Shown piece by piece: positions 52,605-64,000 of a DNA stretch of 64,000 nt (position 1 is its first letter; each line of letters begins with the position of its first letter). A program made the translations under genes and the position numbers. This DNA comes from Butyrivibrio sp. (GTDB lineage Bacteria > Bacillota > Clostridia > Lachnospirales > Lachnospiraceae): assembly GCF_017433805.1 (NCBI RefSeq), contig NZ_JAFRGN010000013.1, positions 186,001 through 250,000 of the forward strand. The letters run 5' to 3'. Below the pieces are notes generated by a model, which was not told where the DNA came from, made no database searches, and was given only the letters and a program-made list of their open reading frames with translations.

Positions 52605-53576
52605 TTATTCCTCTACTTTCTTGGTAAGTGTCTTGGACGCCATCTTTATCTTTTCCTCGTCCAGAATCTGTCCCCATTTATATGGAGTGTTCTGATATAC
52701 GTAGTAGTTGAGCCAATTTGTATAAAGGTTATTAGCATGAGAACGCCATAATAGATCTGGCTTATTCTCAGGATTATCATCTGGATAATAGTTATCGGGC
52801 ACATGTATATCAAGACCTTTTGAAAGATCTCTTCTGTATTCAGAATCAAGAGTAAGTCTGTCGTACTCAGCATGGCCCATAACAAATATCTGGCTTCCTG
52901 ATCTGTTCATACAAAGGAAAATACCAGCTCTTGGTGACTTGGCAAGAACAACGAGATCATCACATTTCTCAATTTCTGCTGCAGGAGTCTCTGTATGTCT
53001 TGAGTGAGGCATGTAGAATGCATCATCAAAACCTCTTACAAGAGGCACCTTTCTGTTCATGACTCTATGCTTGAATACACCAAAGAGCTTCTCATCAAGT
53101 GGCTTTTTGTCGATTCCATAGTGATAATAGAGTCCAGCTTGTGCTCCCCAACAGATATGGAAGGTAGAAGTTACATTAGTCTTGGACCATTCAAAGACTT
53201 TGCAGAGCTCTTCCCAATAATCTACTTCCTCAAACTTCATCTGCTCGACAGGAGCACCTGTAATGATAAGTCCGTCGTAGGTGTTTTCCTTGAGCTCGTC
53301 AAAGGTGTTATAGAATCTGTTCAGATGGTTAGGCGATGTATTGCTGGAATGATGTGAGCTCATCTGCATGAAAGATACATCGATCTGAAGAGGTGTATTT
53401 GACATAGATCTAAGGAGCTGAAGCTCAGTATCTTCCTTGAGTGGCATCAGATTAAGAATACAGATCTGGAGAGATCTGATATCCTGATGCAGCGCTCTGT
53501 TTTCGTCTACCGCAAAGATATTCTCCTGTTCAAGTATTTCTCTAGCTGGAAGGTCGTTCTGAATCTTAATTGGCAT
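52605..53576 (-). CDS. metA: Homoserine O-acetyltransferase of the MetA family
   Basis: A 323-residue MetA-type enzyme that activates homoserine for methionine synthesis. The catalytic Cys142 is in [12 protein letters not shown], and the His/Glu pair is in GHAEYD. Residue 111 is Glu (TGAPVEQM), the residue linked to acetyl-CoA use, whereas succinyl-CoA users have Gly. Acetyl transfer is therefore the better call despite the family's succinyltransferase name. AAGAGGTGG precedes the ATG. There is no SAM riboswitch in the 45-base gap after ligA. Confidence 0.93.
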   Translation of the reverse strand: MPIKIQNDLPAREILEQENIFAVDENRALHQDIRSLQICILNLMPLKEDTELQLLRSMSNTPLQIDVSFMQMSSHHSSNTSPNHLNRFYNTFDELKENTYDGLIITGAPVEQMKFEEVDYWEELCKVFEWSKTNVTSTFHICWGAQAGLYYHYGIDKKPLDEKLFGVFKHRVMNRKVPLVRGFDDAFYMPHSRHTETPAAEIEKCDDLVVLAKSPRAGIFLCMNRSGSQIFVMGHAEYDRLTLDSEYRRDLSKGLDIHVPDNYYPDDNPENKPDLLWRSHANNLYTNWLNYYVYQNTPYKWGQILDEEKIKMASKTLTKKVEE

Positions 53577-53621
53577 GTTCTTATTCCACCTCTTATATTA
53601 ATAATGTCATTATAAAGCCTA

Positions 53622-56386
<2,765 letters not shown>

Positions 56387-56401
56387 TTCTAATCCTTATA
56401 T

Positions 56402-56438
56402 AAAAAAGAAGCGGCTCAGCATAAATCCAAACCGCTCC
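56402..56438 (-). terminator. Minus-strand terminator after mecA
   Basis: Minus strand stem AGCGG / CCGCT with a long loop, followed by TCTTTTTTATAT. The stem is short but GC-rich. Confidence 0.65.
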
Positions 56439-56459
56439 ATATTATGTACTAATGTAAGC

Positions 56460-57344
56460 TTAGCAAACCTTAGCCAGCTCAGCAACTGCATTCTCACTGA
56501 TAAGACACTCAAAGCTCTCTTTGTAGTGTGCAATCACATGCTGGTTAGTTGCCTGAAAATGTCCAAATTCATAAGCCATTGTGAAAAGAGCTGCAAATGA
56601 CTTGGCATCTTCCTCGCCCCTAAGAAGATCAAGATAATACTTGCCATCTTCTGAATTCTTGTAAAGAGCACTCTTAATACCTAAATTTGAAGGAGCCTTG
56701 GCACAGAAAGAAATAACTGTGCGGATGTCATCAAATGTAAATACATACTCATGGAACTTGAGTCTGTTAAGGTCTCTTCTTTCTTTCTCCTCAGGAGTAA
56801 GTGCTTCCTTGGAAACAGAAGCTCCATTAGAAATAAGAGCAGCCTTCTTCTTGCCATCCTCAATAGTAGCATTCTGGTTGATCTCTATCTTCTGAGGCTC
56901 ATCCTGCTCCTTAGCAAGTCCGTTTTCTTCCATGATATTCTTGACTGAATTAGTGAGCTGTTTGAGGCTCTTCAAGTACTCATTAAGTCTGTTGATGCGT
57001 TCTTCATCAACAGAATCACCCAGATCCTCAAGAACATTCTTAGGAATCTTAATGCCTGCCTTGTCAGTGAGATTACGGAGAATCTCACCAAAGGATGCAG
57101 AAGCATTCTCAGAAAGTGTAAGTGAAATAGAATGGTCAGGTAAAACAGTGATCTGCATCGGCATAAAGGAACCTGTAGGCTTATAATCAACCTCTTCCTC
57201 AGCCTTTCTCATGACCTCGTGAAGGAAATCCATAGCCTCCTTCTTTTTCTCAAAGAGATCCTCGAGCTTGATGCCCTGCTCGTCCATATCGTCTTCTGTA
57301 ATAATACAGGTAACTGTATCTTTATTGATTCTCTTGAACTCCAT
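56460..57344 (-). CDS. mecA: ClpC adaptor protein MecA
   Basis: A 294-residue MecA-family adaptor that brings substrates to the ClpCP protease. The N-terminal substrate-binding domain (MEFKRINKDTVTCIITEDD, EEVDYKPTGSFMPMQITVLP), an acidic, disordered middle of about 100 residues, and the C-terminal ClpC-binding domain (FDDIRTVISFCAK, AYEFGHF) are all present. The ATG at 57344 is the natural family start; the frame is open 17 codons further up. AAAGGAAT lies 12 bases before it. It follows hypE by 68 bases. Confidence 0.9.
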   Translation of the reverse strand: MEFKRINKDTVTCIITEDDMDEQGIKLEDLFEKKKEAMDFLHEVMRKAEEEVDYKPTGSFMPMQITVLPDHSISLTLSENASASFGEILRNLTDKAGIKIPKNVLEDLGDSVDEERINRLNEYLKSLKQLTNSVKNIMEENGLAKEQDEPQKIEINQNATIEDGKKKAALISNGASVSKEALTPEEKERRDLNRLKFHEYVFTFDDIRTVISFCAKAPSNLGIKSALYKNSEDGKYYLDLLRGEEDAKSFAALFTMAYEFGHFQATNQHVIAHYKESFECLISENAVAELAKVC

Positions 57345-57412
57345 TAAATATATAATTCCTTTCAATAGAACGGGAAAAATCTGTTTAAAAGTCAAAACCT
57401 ATTTTACAACAT

Positions 57413-58423
57413 TTAACAAATTCTTGGAAGACCTTCCCCGTACATCAAACCAATTATACGTCTGCCACCAATTTTAGTATTAAGCACCACACTATTATTT
57501 TCGGCAGATTCCTCGGATTTAACAACCTTTCCAATAATACAGCAATTTTCACCATATTTTGATTCTTTTATAAGAGAAACTGCTCTTTCAGCATCGTCCT
57601 TGTGAACAGAAAGAACCATCTTACCTTCGTTACCCATATACATAGGATCAAGGCCAAGAATTCCACAGAAATCCTTAACAGCAGGTGAAACAGGAAGTGC
57701 TTCCTCCTCGAGCTCTATTGTGCACTTAGAAGAAGAACTGAACTCATTAAGAACTGTTCCAAGTCCGCCTCTTGTAACGTCTCTCATGGCATGAACCCTG
57801 ATACCATTATCAAGGAGCTTACCAACCATCTCACAAAGAGGAGCAGCGTCAGAAACAATATTGGTATATATGCCCATTCTGGTACCAAGAATGGCTGCAT
57901 GATGATCACCAAGATTACCGGAAATAATGATCCTGTCTTCATCCTGAAGCTTAAATGGACCAGGTACATCTAAACTGTCCTCAATAAAACCAACACCTGA
58001 AGTATTGATAATAAGGCCACTTTTGCCGCCTTTATTCTCTATAACCTTGGTATCACCTGTAATGATCTTAATACCAGCTTCATTAGCTGTTTCTGCCATG
58101 GAAGCTATAACCTTATCAAGAACATCAATATCAAGGCCTTCCTCTAATATGCATCCACAGGTAAGATACATAGGCTTAGCGCCGCTCATGAGAAGATCAT
58201 TAACTGTTCCGCAAACGCAGAGCCTTCCAATATCTCCGCCTGGGAAAAGAATTGGTGTTACCACAAAGCTGTCTGTAGTAACTGCAAGTCTCCCTGAACC
58301 AGGAACAACTGCTGAATCCTCTAATTTATCTAATATTTCATTATGAAAATGCTTGGCAAACACATCTCTGATAAGCTGTGATGTTGATTCGCCGCCGCTT
58401 CCATGAGCCATTGTAATCTTCAT
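57413..58423 (-). CDS. hypE: Hydrogenase maturation carbamoyl dehydratase HypE
   Basis: A 336-residue HypE. It takes the carbamoyl group from HypF on its C-terminal Cys and dehydrates it to the cyanide ligand of the NiFe site. The start MAHGSGGESTSQLI and AIVPGSG-like VVPGSGRLAVTTDSFVV match the PurM-like fold, and the C-terminus ends PRIC with the acceptor Cys. It is the last gene of the ech-hyp operon, 26 bases after hypD. Confidence 0.96.
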   Translation of the reverse strand: MKITMAHGSGGESTSQLIRDVFAKHFHNEILDKLEDSAVVPGSGRLAVTTDSFVVTPILFPGGDIGRLCVCGTVNDLLMSGAKPMYLTCGCILEEGLDIDVLDKVIASMAETANEAGIKIITGDTKVIENKGGKSGLIINTSGVGFIEDSLDVPGPFKLQDEDRIIISGNLGDHHAAILGTRMGIYTNIVSDAAPLCEMVGKLLDNGIRVHAMRDVTRGGLGTVLNEFSSSSKCTIELEEEALPVSPAVKDFCGILGLDPMYMGNEGKMVLSVHKDDAERAVSLIKESKYGENCCIIGKVVKSEESAENNSVVLNTKIGGRRIIGLMYGEGLPRIC

Positions 58424-58449
58424 TTATATAACTCCAAACTAATAATCTA

Positions 58450-59496
58450 TTATTTTCTACCTGAAACAAAGAAGTTATAGCAGCTTCCTTCTGTAGAAAC
58501 CATGCATGCTCCATGAGCATTATCTGGTGTACAGCTCTTTCCAAATAATGGACAGTCGCTAGGTTTGATCTTACCAACAAGAACGCTTGCACAACAGCAT
58601 CCAGGTGGCATATGATCCTCATCAAGGTCAAGGCTTCCAGCATCATACTGTCTGTATTCTTCCCTGAGAACCATTCCTGATCCAGGAATCTTACCCATTC
58701 CTCTCCAGGAGGCATCTGATTCTGTAAAGTATTTATCTACTATTTCTTTAGCCTTAGTATTTCCTTTTTCTGAAACAGCGCCCTTATACATATTCCTGAT
58801 TCCAGTCTGGCCCTTCATAGAAACAAGCGCATAAATTGTCATAAGAAGCTGTGGTCCTTCAAAGCCAGACACCACAAAAGGAATACCAAGTTCTTCGGAA
58901 AGCTCTTTGTATTCATCACTTCCTGTAATAGTAGCTACGTGACCAGGAGCAATAAATCCATCCAGGTCACCACCATTTTTAACAACCCATCTGATAACCT
59001 GAGGCATTGTCTTAAGTGATGTCAGAAGCTTAAGATTCTTAATATCTTTTTCTATAGCCTTTTCAAGGACCATAGCATATACAGGCGTAGTGGTCTCAAA
59101 TCCAATTGCTGCAAAAACATAGGTGTGAGAAGGATCTTCCTCCGCAAGCTTAACAGTCTCCATTGGAGAATATACCATCTTAACATGGGCACCATCTGCC
59201 TTGGCATCAGCAAGAGACTTCTTTGATCCCTTAACTCTTATGAGATCTCCAAAAGTGAGTACAATGGTATCTTCTCTCATTGATAGCTCTACAAGCTTAT
59301 CTATTACAGCTGTAACCGTAACACATACCGGGCATCCAGGACCTGAAATTAGTTTAATCTTATCAGACAGCATTGAAGGAATTCCGTTTTCTGAGATGGC
59401 TGCAGTGTGTGTTCCGCAGACCTCCATAATACGAACTTCTGGCCCATCATATTCTTTTAAAGCTCTAACAATGTCTTTTAAATCCATATTCTTCAT
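58450..59496 (-). CDS. hypD: Hydrogenase maturation protein HypD
   Basis: A 348-residue iron-sulfur scaffold on which the Fe(CN)2CO unit is built with HypC. It shows MEVCGTHTAAI, GPGCPVCVT, GFETTTPVYA and the Cys-rich end PPGCCCASVLVGK, DCPLFGKSCTP, GACMVSTEG that holds the 4Fe-4S cluster. It follows hypC by 1 base. Confidence 0.96.
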   Translation of the reverse strand: MKNMDLKDIVRALKEYDGPEVRIMEVCGTHTAAISENGIPSMLSDKIKLISGPGCPVCVTVTAVIDKLVELSMREDTIVLTFGDLIRVKGSKKSLADAKADGAHVKMVYSPMETVKLAEEDPSHTYVFAAIGFETTTPVYAMVLEKAIEKDIKNLKLLTSLKTMPQVIRWVVKNGGDLDGFIAPGHVATITGSDEYKELSEELGIPFVVSGFEGPQLLMTIYALVSMKGQTGIRNMYKGAVSEKGNTKAKEIVDKYFTESDASWRGMGKIPGSGMVLREEYRQYDAGSLDLDEDHMPPGCCCASVLVGKIKPSDCPLFGKSCTPDNAHGACMVSTEGSCYNFFVSGRK

Positions 59497-59497
59497 A

Positions 59498-59716
59498 TTA
59501 AATACTAAGGCCCTCTATCTCATTAAAAAGTTCGTTCATCTCATCAGCCAGCTTATCATCCATCTTCTGAATGATGCATCCGGCGTGAACCAGAACATTG
59601 TCACCGATTGCTACATTAACAAGGCCTGAATCAGCAACAACCTTATTCCCATTAAAATCTACAGTTGCAAGGTTGCCATTAAGCTCTACAACCTTACCTG
59701 GAAGTGCAACGCACAT
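59498..59716 (-). CDS. hypC: Hydrogenase maturation chaperone HypC
   Basis: A 72-residue chaperone that carries the iron unit to the large subunit. It begins MCVALPGKVVEL, with the working Cys2 after Met removal, and has the conserved His in VLVHAGC. Tightly spaced between hypF (2 bases) and hypD (1 base). Confidence 0.95.
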   Translation of the reverse strand: MCVALPGKVVELNGNLATVDFNGNKVVADSGLVNVAIGDNVLVHAGCIIQKMDDKLADEMNELFNEIEGLSI

Positions 59717-59718
59717 AT

Positions 59719-62058
59719 TTATTCCTCCTTAAGCATCAGGTAATACGCCTGACCTACTGAAATTCCCGCATCACCTGCCGGAACCTGTTCGTTTACATAA
59801 ACATCAAAGCCCATATCGGACAATCTGTCAATTGTATTAGTTATAAGTAGCCTGTTTCCGAAAACTCCACCAGAAAGACATACTTTGCTCTCACCAGTTT
59901 TTTCTTTTACCATCTGACATATCCTTGCAATAACATCTACAAGCGCCATGTGGAAAGCATATGCAAGCTCTGCCCATGAAATATTATCTTCATGATAGGC
60001 CTTATCAATCTCAGCGAAAAGACCTATCTGGTCAGGTAAAAGACCTTCCTCTTCATCCTTGATATCAAAAGAAAGCTTGTAATACTGGCCATTTTGTACC
60101 TTATCCTGGTTATTCTCATAGAAGTCCCAAGCCTGCTTTTCAAGAGCCATCGCACATTCTCCCTCAAAAGAATTCTCATTCTTAATATCAAGAAGTGCAC
60201 AGACACTGTCAAAAAGCCTTCCTACACTTGATGTATTAAAGACATTTATATTGTTTGAAAGTGCTGCTCCGATAAGCTGAGATACATTGTCAGTTTGTCC
60301 TGCTGCATTATAATAACACTCTTTTACAAGATTTGCATTTTTTGAAGCATTATCACCGCCGCAAAGCTTAACATAGCTCATATGGCCGATTCTATTGTAT
60401 TCTGATCCGTGGCAGTACAAAAATTCTCCGCCCCATATATTGCCATCAGTTCCAAAACCTGTTCCATCAAAAGAAATGCCTATACAGCTTTTTAAACCAT
60501 TTTCTGCCATTACTGACAAAATATGTGCATGGTGATGTTGAACCTCGAAAACAGGCAAATTATTCTCAATTGAATACTCTTTAGCAAGCCTTCCCGACTC
60601 ATAAAGTGGATGAAGATCGCATACGATTTTCTCAGGCTTAAACTTAAAAATATCCTGATACTGTCTGATTAGCTTCTGAAGGTTAGTATTAACACCGTAG
60701 TCTTTAAGATCACCTAAATACTGGGATGTAATGATCTTATCCTTATAGGCAAAAGAAAAAGTGCTCTTAAGATCTCCGCCAAAAGAAAGTACTCTGGACT
60801 TACCTTTTACATCTGGAATAAAAACAGGAAGAGGTACAAATCCTCTTGCTCTTCTGTTAAAGAGACCAAGGCTCTTACCATTTTTAAGAGATGACACGAA
60901 CATTACAGAATCATCCTGTGGCATATTGATCCTACGTTTATGATATAAAATGGCAGCGACTTCGCTACCAGCAAATTCCTCTATAAAAGCATCATCATCT
61001 ATTATTATTGGCTCATCAGATTTGTTGGCACTTGTGACAATAAGCGGACCAACAGCATCGCACAAAAGCCTGTGTACTCCAACGGATGGCAAAAAAGCTC
61101 CAATATATCTGCTGTCCTTACATACCTCATAGTCAAAAAGCTTTTTAGTATTTAGAAGTACTATTGGTCTTGCCGAGCTTTCCAGTAATTCTTTTTCCTT
61201 ACTATTTATATGGCAGTATTCTTCTATAGCGTTTATATCAGAAAACATTACTGCAAAAGGCTTTTGTTCTCTTCCTTTGGCTGACCTGAGCTTAGAAGCT
61301 GCAGTATTATCAGGCCTGCACACAAGCTGATAGCCTGAAGATCCCTTAAGGCCAATGATTTCATCATTTTCTAATAGTTTGATAGCATTTGTCAGATAGT
61401 CATCCTTCGTTTCTATGCGATTAATTTTATTTATTTGCACATAATCAGATATATATCTTAATTCATACTGAGGCCCACAGCTATAGCAAGATATTGTCTG
61501 CGCATGTCTGCGCCTTCCAAGCCTGTATTCCCCAGCGCACTCTAGACACATACCAAAATCTATCATCGTAGTTGTGTCACGGTCATATGGAAGCTTATCT
61601 AAAATGCTGATTCTGGGGCCGCAGGAAGCACAGCTTATAAGCGGATATCTATATCTTCTATTCTTCTCATCCAGCATTTCTGTCATACATTCATCGCAAA
61701 TACCTATATCAGGTAAAAAGACAGGCAGATCACTTGTCAGATCAATTTCTTCACTTCGAATAATGACAAAATCATTTAAATCCATATCTATGTTTAAAGA
61801 ACCGGTATATGAATCAAGTTCATTTCCTGATAGTTCTCTTTTTTCTACATTCAAAATAAAAGCACCTGAAGGATACTCGCTCTTTAACATCTCAGTGAAA
61901 TCTTCTATAACAGATTTCTCACCGGAAACAAGTATATCAACAGCTGCTCCAATATTTCGTACAAATCCCTTTAAACCATATTCAGTTGCCTTGGTTAATA
62001 TAAAGGGGCGATAACCAACTCCTTGTACCGCCCCTTTAACTGTGATTTTACAAATCAT
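59719..62058 (-). CDS. hypF: Carbamoyltransferase HypF
   Basis: A 779-residue enzyme that makes carbamoyl-AMP and passes the carbamoyl group to HypE. In order: an acylphosphatase domain (VQGVGYRPF), two zinc fingers (CDECMTEM / SCASCGPR and CLECAGEY / SCYSCGPQ), a YrdC-like domain (KGSSGYQLVCRP), and a Kae1-like domain with HHHAHILSVMAENG and GISFDGTGFGTDG. Length is typical. It starts 2 bases after the echF stop, so maturation genes are co-transcribed with the enzyme. Confidence 0.96.
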   Translation of the reverse strand: MICKITVKGAVQGVGYRPFILTKATEYGLKGFVRNIGAAVDILVSGEKSVIEDFTEMLKSEYPSGAFILNVEKRELSGNELDSYTGSLNIDMDLNDFVIIRSEEIDLTSDLPVFLPDIGICDECMTEMLDEKNRRYRYPLISCASCGPRISILDKLPYDRDTTTMIDFGMCLECAGEYRLGRRRHAQTISCYSCGPQYELRYISDYVQINKINRIETKDDYLTNAIKLLENDEIIGLKGSSGYQLVCRPDNTAASKLRSAKGREQKPFAVMFSDINAIEEYCHINSKEKELLESSARPIVLLNTKKLFDYEVCKDSRYIGAFLPSVGVHRLLCDAVGPLIVTSANKSDEPIIIDDDAFIEEFAGSEVAAILYHKRRINMPQDDSVMFVSSLKNGKSLGLFNRRARGFVPLPVFIPDVKGKSRVLSFGGDLKSTFSFAYKDKIITSQYLGDLKDYGVNTNLQKLIRQYQDIFKFKPEKIVCDLHPLYESGRLAKEYSIENNLPVFEVQHHHAHILSVMAENGLKSCIGISFDGTGFGTDGNIWGGEFLYCHGSEYNRIGHMSYVKLCGGDNASKNANLVKECYYNAAGQTDNVSQLIGAALSNNINVFNTSSVGRLFDSVCALLDIKNENSFEGECAMALEKQAWDFYENNQDKVQNGQYYKLSFDIKDEEEGLLPDQIGLFAEIDKAYHEDNISWAELAYAFHMALVDVIARICQMVKEKTGESKVCLSGGVFGNRLLITNTIDRLSDMGFDVYVNEQVPAGDAGISVGQAYYLMLKEE

Positions 62059-62060
62059 TT

Positions 62061-62546
62061 TTACTCTTCTGTTTTCTCTGGTGCCTTCTGAGGTGCTGGA
62101 GCTGCAGGCGCAGGAGCATTTCCTGCCTGAGCTGCCTGTGCTGCCTTAGCAGCAGCTGCTGCAGCTGCTCTTTCCTTAGCTGCCTTCATAAGAGCTTCCT
62201 GAGCTGCAATAGCCTTCTCGGACTGCTTGAAGGTCTTGGTAACTTTCTCTGATCCAGGTTCCTGGAAACGAAGTCCCATTGAAAGACATTTCTTAGGGCA
62301 GTTATCAACGCAGCATCTGCACTGAATACAGCTCATAGGTCTGATAGACCATGTCTTAGCAACCTTATCTACAGTGATAGCGTGTGTAGGACACTTGATA
62401 GAACAAAGTCCACAGAGCACGCATACATCCATATCATTTTCTACATGTCCTCTTGTACCAACAGGGTATTCCTTCTCAACCTTTCTTGTCTTAGGCTTTG
62501 ACACAAGATTACGAATAATTGTATTTTTGAAACTTGCAAGTGCCAT
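62061..62546 (-). CDS. echF: Ech hydrogenase ferredoxin-like subunit EchF
   Basis: A 161-residue polyferredoxin that passes electrons from ferredoxin to the NiFe module. Two 4Fe-4S motifs are intact: CVLCGLCSIKCPTHAI and CIQCRCCVDNCPKKC. The N-terminal part resembles NuoI of complex I. The last ~45 residues are an Ala/Pro-rich tail (AAAAAKAAQAAQ, NAPAPAAPAP), which is not needed for the fold and is unusual. It follows echE by 35 bases. Confidence 0.9.
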   Translation of the reverse strand: MALASFKNTIIRNLVSKPKTRKVEKEYPVGTRGHVENDMDVCVLCGLCSIKCPTHAITVDKVAKTWSIRPMSCIQCRCCVDNCPKKCLSMGLRFQEPGSEKVTKTFKQSEKAIAAQEALMKAAKERAAAAAAAKAAQAAQAGNAPAPAAPAPQKAPEKTEE

Positions 62547-62581
62547 TTTTAATCTCCAATCCTTAATCGATTACAAAGTAA

Positions 62582-63664
62582 TTACCTTTCAGTACAACTG
62601 ATACATGGATCAATTGTAAGAACAAGAATAGGTACATCAGCAAGGTCACATCCCTTAAGAGTCTCAACAAGACCAGAAAGGTTAGCGAATGTGGGGGTGC
62701 GGACTCTCATTCTGTCTATGAACTTAGTTCCGTTAGCCTTTACATAGTAAAGAGCTTCTCCACGAGGCTGTTCAATACGCATCATATATTCGCCGTTTGG
62801 CATTCCCTTAACAGGAACTTCAATCTCGCCATCCTTAGGCATCTTGTCGATACACTGACGGATGATATCGAATGCCTGGAAGATTTCCTTAATACGGCAC
62901 TCTGTACGAGCATATGAATCACCTTCAGTTGAAATGATTGGCTCGAAATCAATATCGCCATAAGCACAGTATCCAGTGCTACGGATATCTCTTGCGATTC
63001 CGCTGGCTCTAAGGAATGGTCCAGCACATCCAAGAGCATCAGCCTGCTCAGCTGTGAGAACTCCTACGCCACGAAGTCTTGTCTGAACAGCCATATCTGT
63101 AAGGAATGGCTTAGATATAGCCTTAAGCTCTTCTTCCATTCTATTAATTCTCTGGTAGAAATCCTTGAGCATTTCATCAGATACATCTCTTCTGATACCG
63201 CCTACCTTCATAACAGAGAAGATAACACGTCCACCAGTTGATGCCTCGAACATATCAAGAGCATCCTCTCTAAGTCTCCAGCAATCCATATAAAGAGACT
63301 CAAATCCGAAAGCATCTGCTAAAAGTCCGAGCCAAAGAAGATGTGAATGTACTCTGGAAAGCTCCGACCAGATTGTTCTAAGGAATCTTGCTCTAGCAGG
63401 TACTTCGATATCCATGATATGCTCAACAGCCTCTGAATAACCAAGGCCGTGACCAAGTGAGCAGATACCGCAGATACGCTCAGCAACATATACCATTTCA
63501 TTAAAATCTTTTTTATCAACCAGCTTCTCAAGACCTCTGTGGATGAATCCGATAGAAGGAATAGCTTCTACTACCTTCTCATCTTCCATAACAAGGTCAA
63601 GGTGAATTGGTTCCGGAAGAACCGGATGCTGGGGTCCAAATGGAATTACACTTCTTGTAGACAT
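62582..63664 (-). CDS. echE: Ech hydrogenase NiFe large subunit EchE
   Basis: A 360-residue catalytic subunit of a group 4 energy-converting hydrogenase, related to NuoD. The nickel ligands are in ERICGICSLGH and DPCISCTER. The protein ends with CTER, so there is no C-terminal peptide beyond the last ligand to be clipped. The start FGPQHPVLPEP is typical. ATG at 63664 is preferred, with GGAGG eight bases before it, over a TTG at 63679 that lies inside that ribosome site. Confidence 0.95.
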   Translation of the reverse strand: MSTRSVIPFGPQHPVLPEPIHLDLVMEDEKVVEAIPSIGFIHRGLEKLVDKKDFNEMVYVAERICGICSLGHGLGYSEAVEHIMDIEVPARARFLRTIWSELSRVHSHLLWLGLLADAFGFESLYMDCWRLREDALDMFEASTGGRVIFSVMKVGGIRRDVSDEMLKDFYQRINRMEEELKAISKPFLTDMAVQTRLRGVGVLTAEQADALGCAGPFLRASGIARDIRSTGYCAYGDIDFEPIISTEGDSYARTECRIKEIFQAFDIIRQCIDKMPKDGEIEVPVKGMPNGEYMMRIEQPRGEALYYVKANGTKFIDRMRVRTPTFANLSGLVETLKGCDLADVPILVLTIDPCISCTER

Positions 63665-63679
63665 TTTTGGTTCCTCCAA

Positions 63680-64000
63680 TTATTTAAATGGTGTCTCGAT
63701 CGCTGTACGATAGAGCTTACCTTCAAAGTCAATATTGATCATCTTGATCTGTACTCCGAACAGATCATGCATCTCATTCTCATAGATAAAAGCACAAGGA
63801 TAGATGCTTGTAATACTGGAAATCTCCTGATCCTCTGGAAGAGTTATCTTGAGCTGTTTAACCTCAAGGTCCTTACCAAATGAATATATAAGTTCGTAAG
63901 CATCAGGAATACGTGTAGCGCACTGCTGCATAAGATGATAGCCCTGGAATTTGAGCTTCTGGGACTCATCAATAATGCTCTCAGGATTAACAGTTATAAA
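63680..64000 (-). CDS. echD: Ech hydrogenase subunit EchD (5' partial)
   Basis: The frame runs off the right edge of the window, so the N-terminus is missing. The visible 106 residues (from FITVNPESIIDES to IETPFK) match the NuoC/30-kDa-like EchD subunit: YLV-type alpha/beta core, then ISSITSIYPCAFIYENEMHDLFGV, where the ENEMHDLFG segment is the family signature. It lies 15 bases before echE. The other subunits (EchA, EchB, EchC) should lie beyond the edge. Confidence 0.9.
   Translation of the reverse strand, partial: FITVNPESIIDESQKLKFQGYHLMQQCATRIPDAYELIYSFGKDLEVKQLKITLPEDQEISSITSIYPCAFIYENEMHDLFGVQIKMINIDFEGKLYRTAIETPFK

Noticed and set aside
53577-53621. SAM riboswitch upstream of metA
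   Set aside because: The gap to ligA is 45 bases and lacks the length and pairing needed; metA is simply downstream of ligA.

Overview
The window is 64 kb of A+T-rich, densely packed chromosome with short gaps and strong AGGAGG-type ribosome binding sites. The gene content points to an anaerobic Clostridia species, most likely a Lachnospiraceae butyrate producer of the Butyrivibrio/Pseudobutyrivibrio type. The grounds are the conserved rpmB-yloU-fakA-recG and rplU-prp-rpmA-obg blocks, short HisG with HisZ, LexA divergent from a YneA-like gene, MecA, and an Ech hydrogenase with hyp genes. The species is inferred from gene content and was not searched. No tRNA, rRNA, IS element, prophage or CRISPR array was seen, and no gap exceeds about 250 bases without a gene.

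Layout. 1-3857: an operon of degenerate signalling proteins (kinase-like protein without catalytic parts, rhomboid-like protein without the catalytic dyad, sigma-like protein without region 4) and an unknown gene. 3908-9541: divergent rpmB, then yloU, fakA, recG and a DegV/FakB protein, which gives both types of fatty acid kinase component. 9588-19569: a type IIA topoisomerase pair (parE/parC), rsmD, coaD, a coiled-coil protein, a cell-wall amidase, two pseudouridine synthases and recU. 19573-24793: histidine genes hisZ, hisG, hisD, hisB and a HisF-remnant/HisI/HisE fusion. 24803-32945: a radical SAM pair, an RNase E/G protein, then the L21 leader, rplU, prp, rpmA, obg, yhbY, nadD, yqeK and rsfS. 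33119-34397: lexA and a YneA-like gene around a shared array of LexA boxes. 34521-45293: a DHH-family protein, a polar amino acid ABC transporter, a Xer-type recombinase, a D,D-carboxypeptidase, a 33-residue membrane protein, an acyltransferase with an XRE-AbrB regulator, and a PEP/pyruvate-binding protein gene broken by one inserted base.

45297-51631 holds a binding-protein/chemoreceptor pair, a methyltransferase-DUF218 fusion, a membrane-anchored alpha/beta hydrolase with Cys in the nucleophile place, and a small coiled-coil protein. 51770-57344 (minus strand) holds a polysaccharide deacetylase, metA with the acetyl-CoA signature Glu111, ligA, a pseudouridine synthase and mecA. 57413-64000 (minus strand) is an energy-converting hydrogenase operon: echD (partial), echE, echF, hypF, hypC, hypD, hypE.

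The parts most worth a second look are the 1-3857 operon, the LexA operator array, the HisF-remnant fusion, the SBP-MCP pair, the frameshifted PEP-binding gene with its KaiC-like N-terminus, and several catalytic-residue substitutions.
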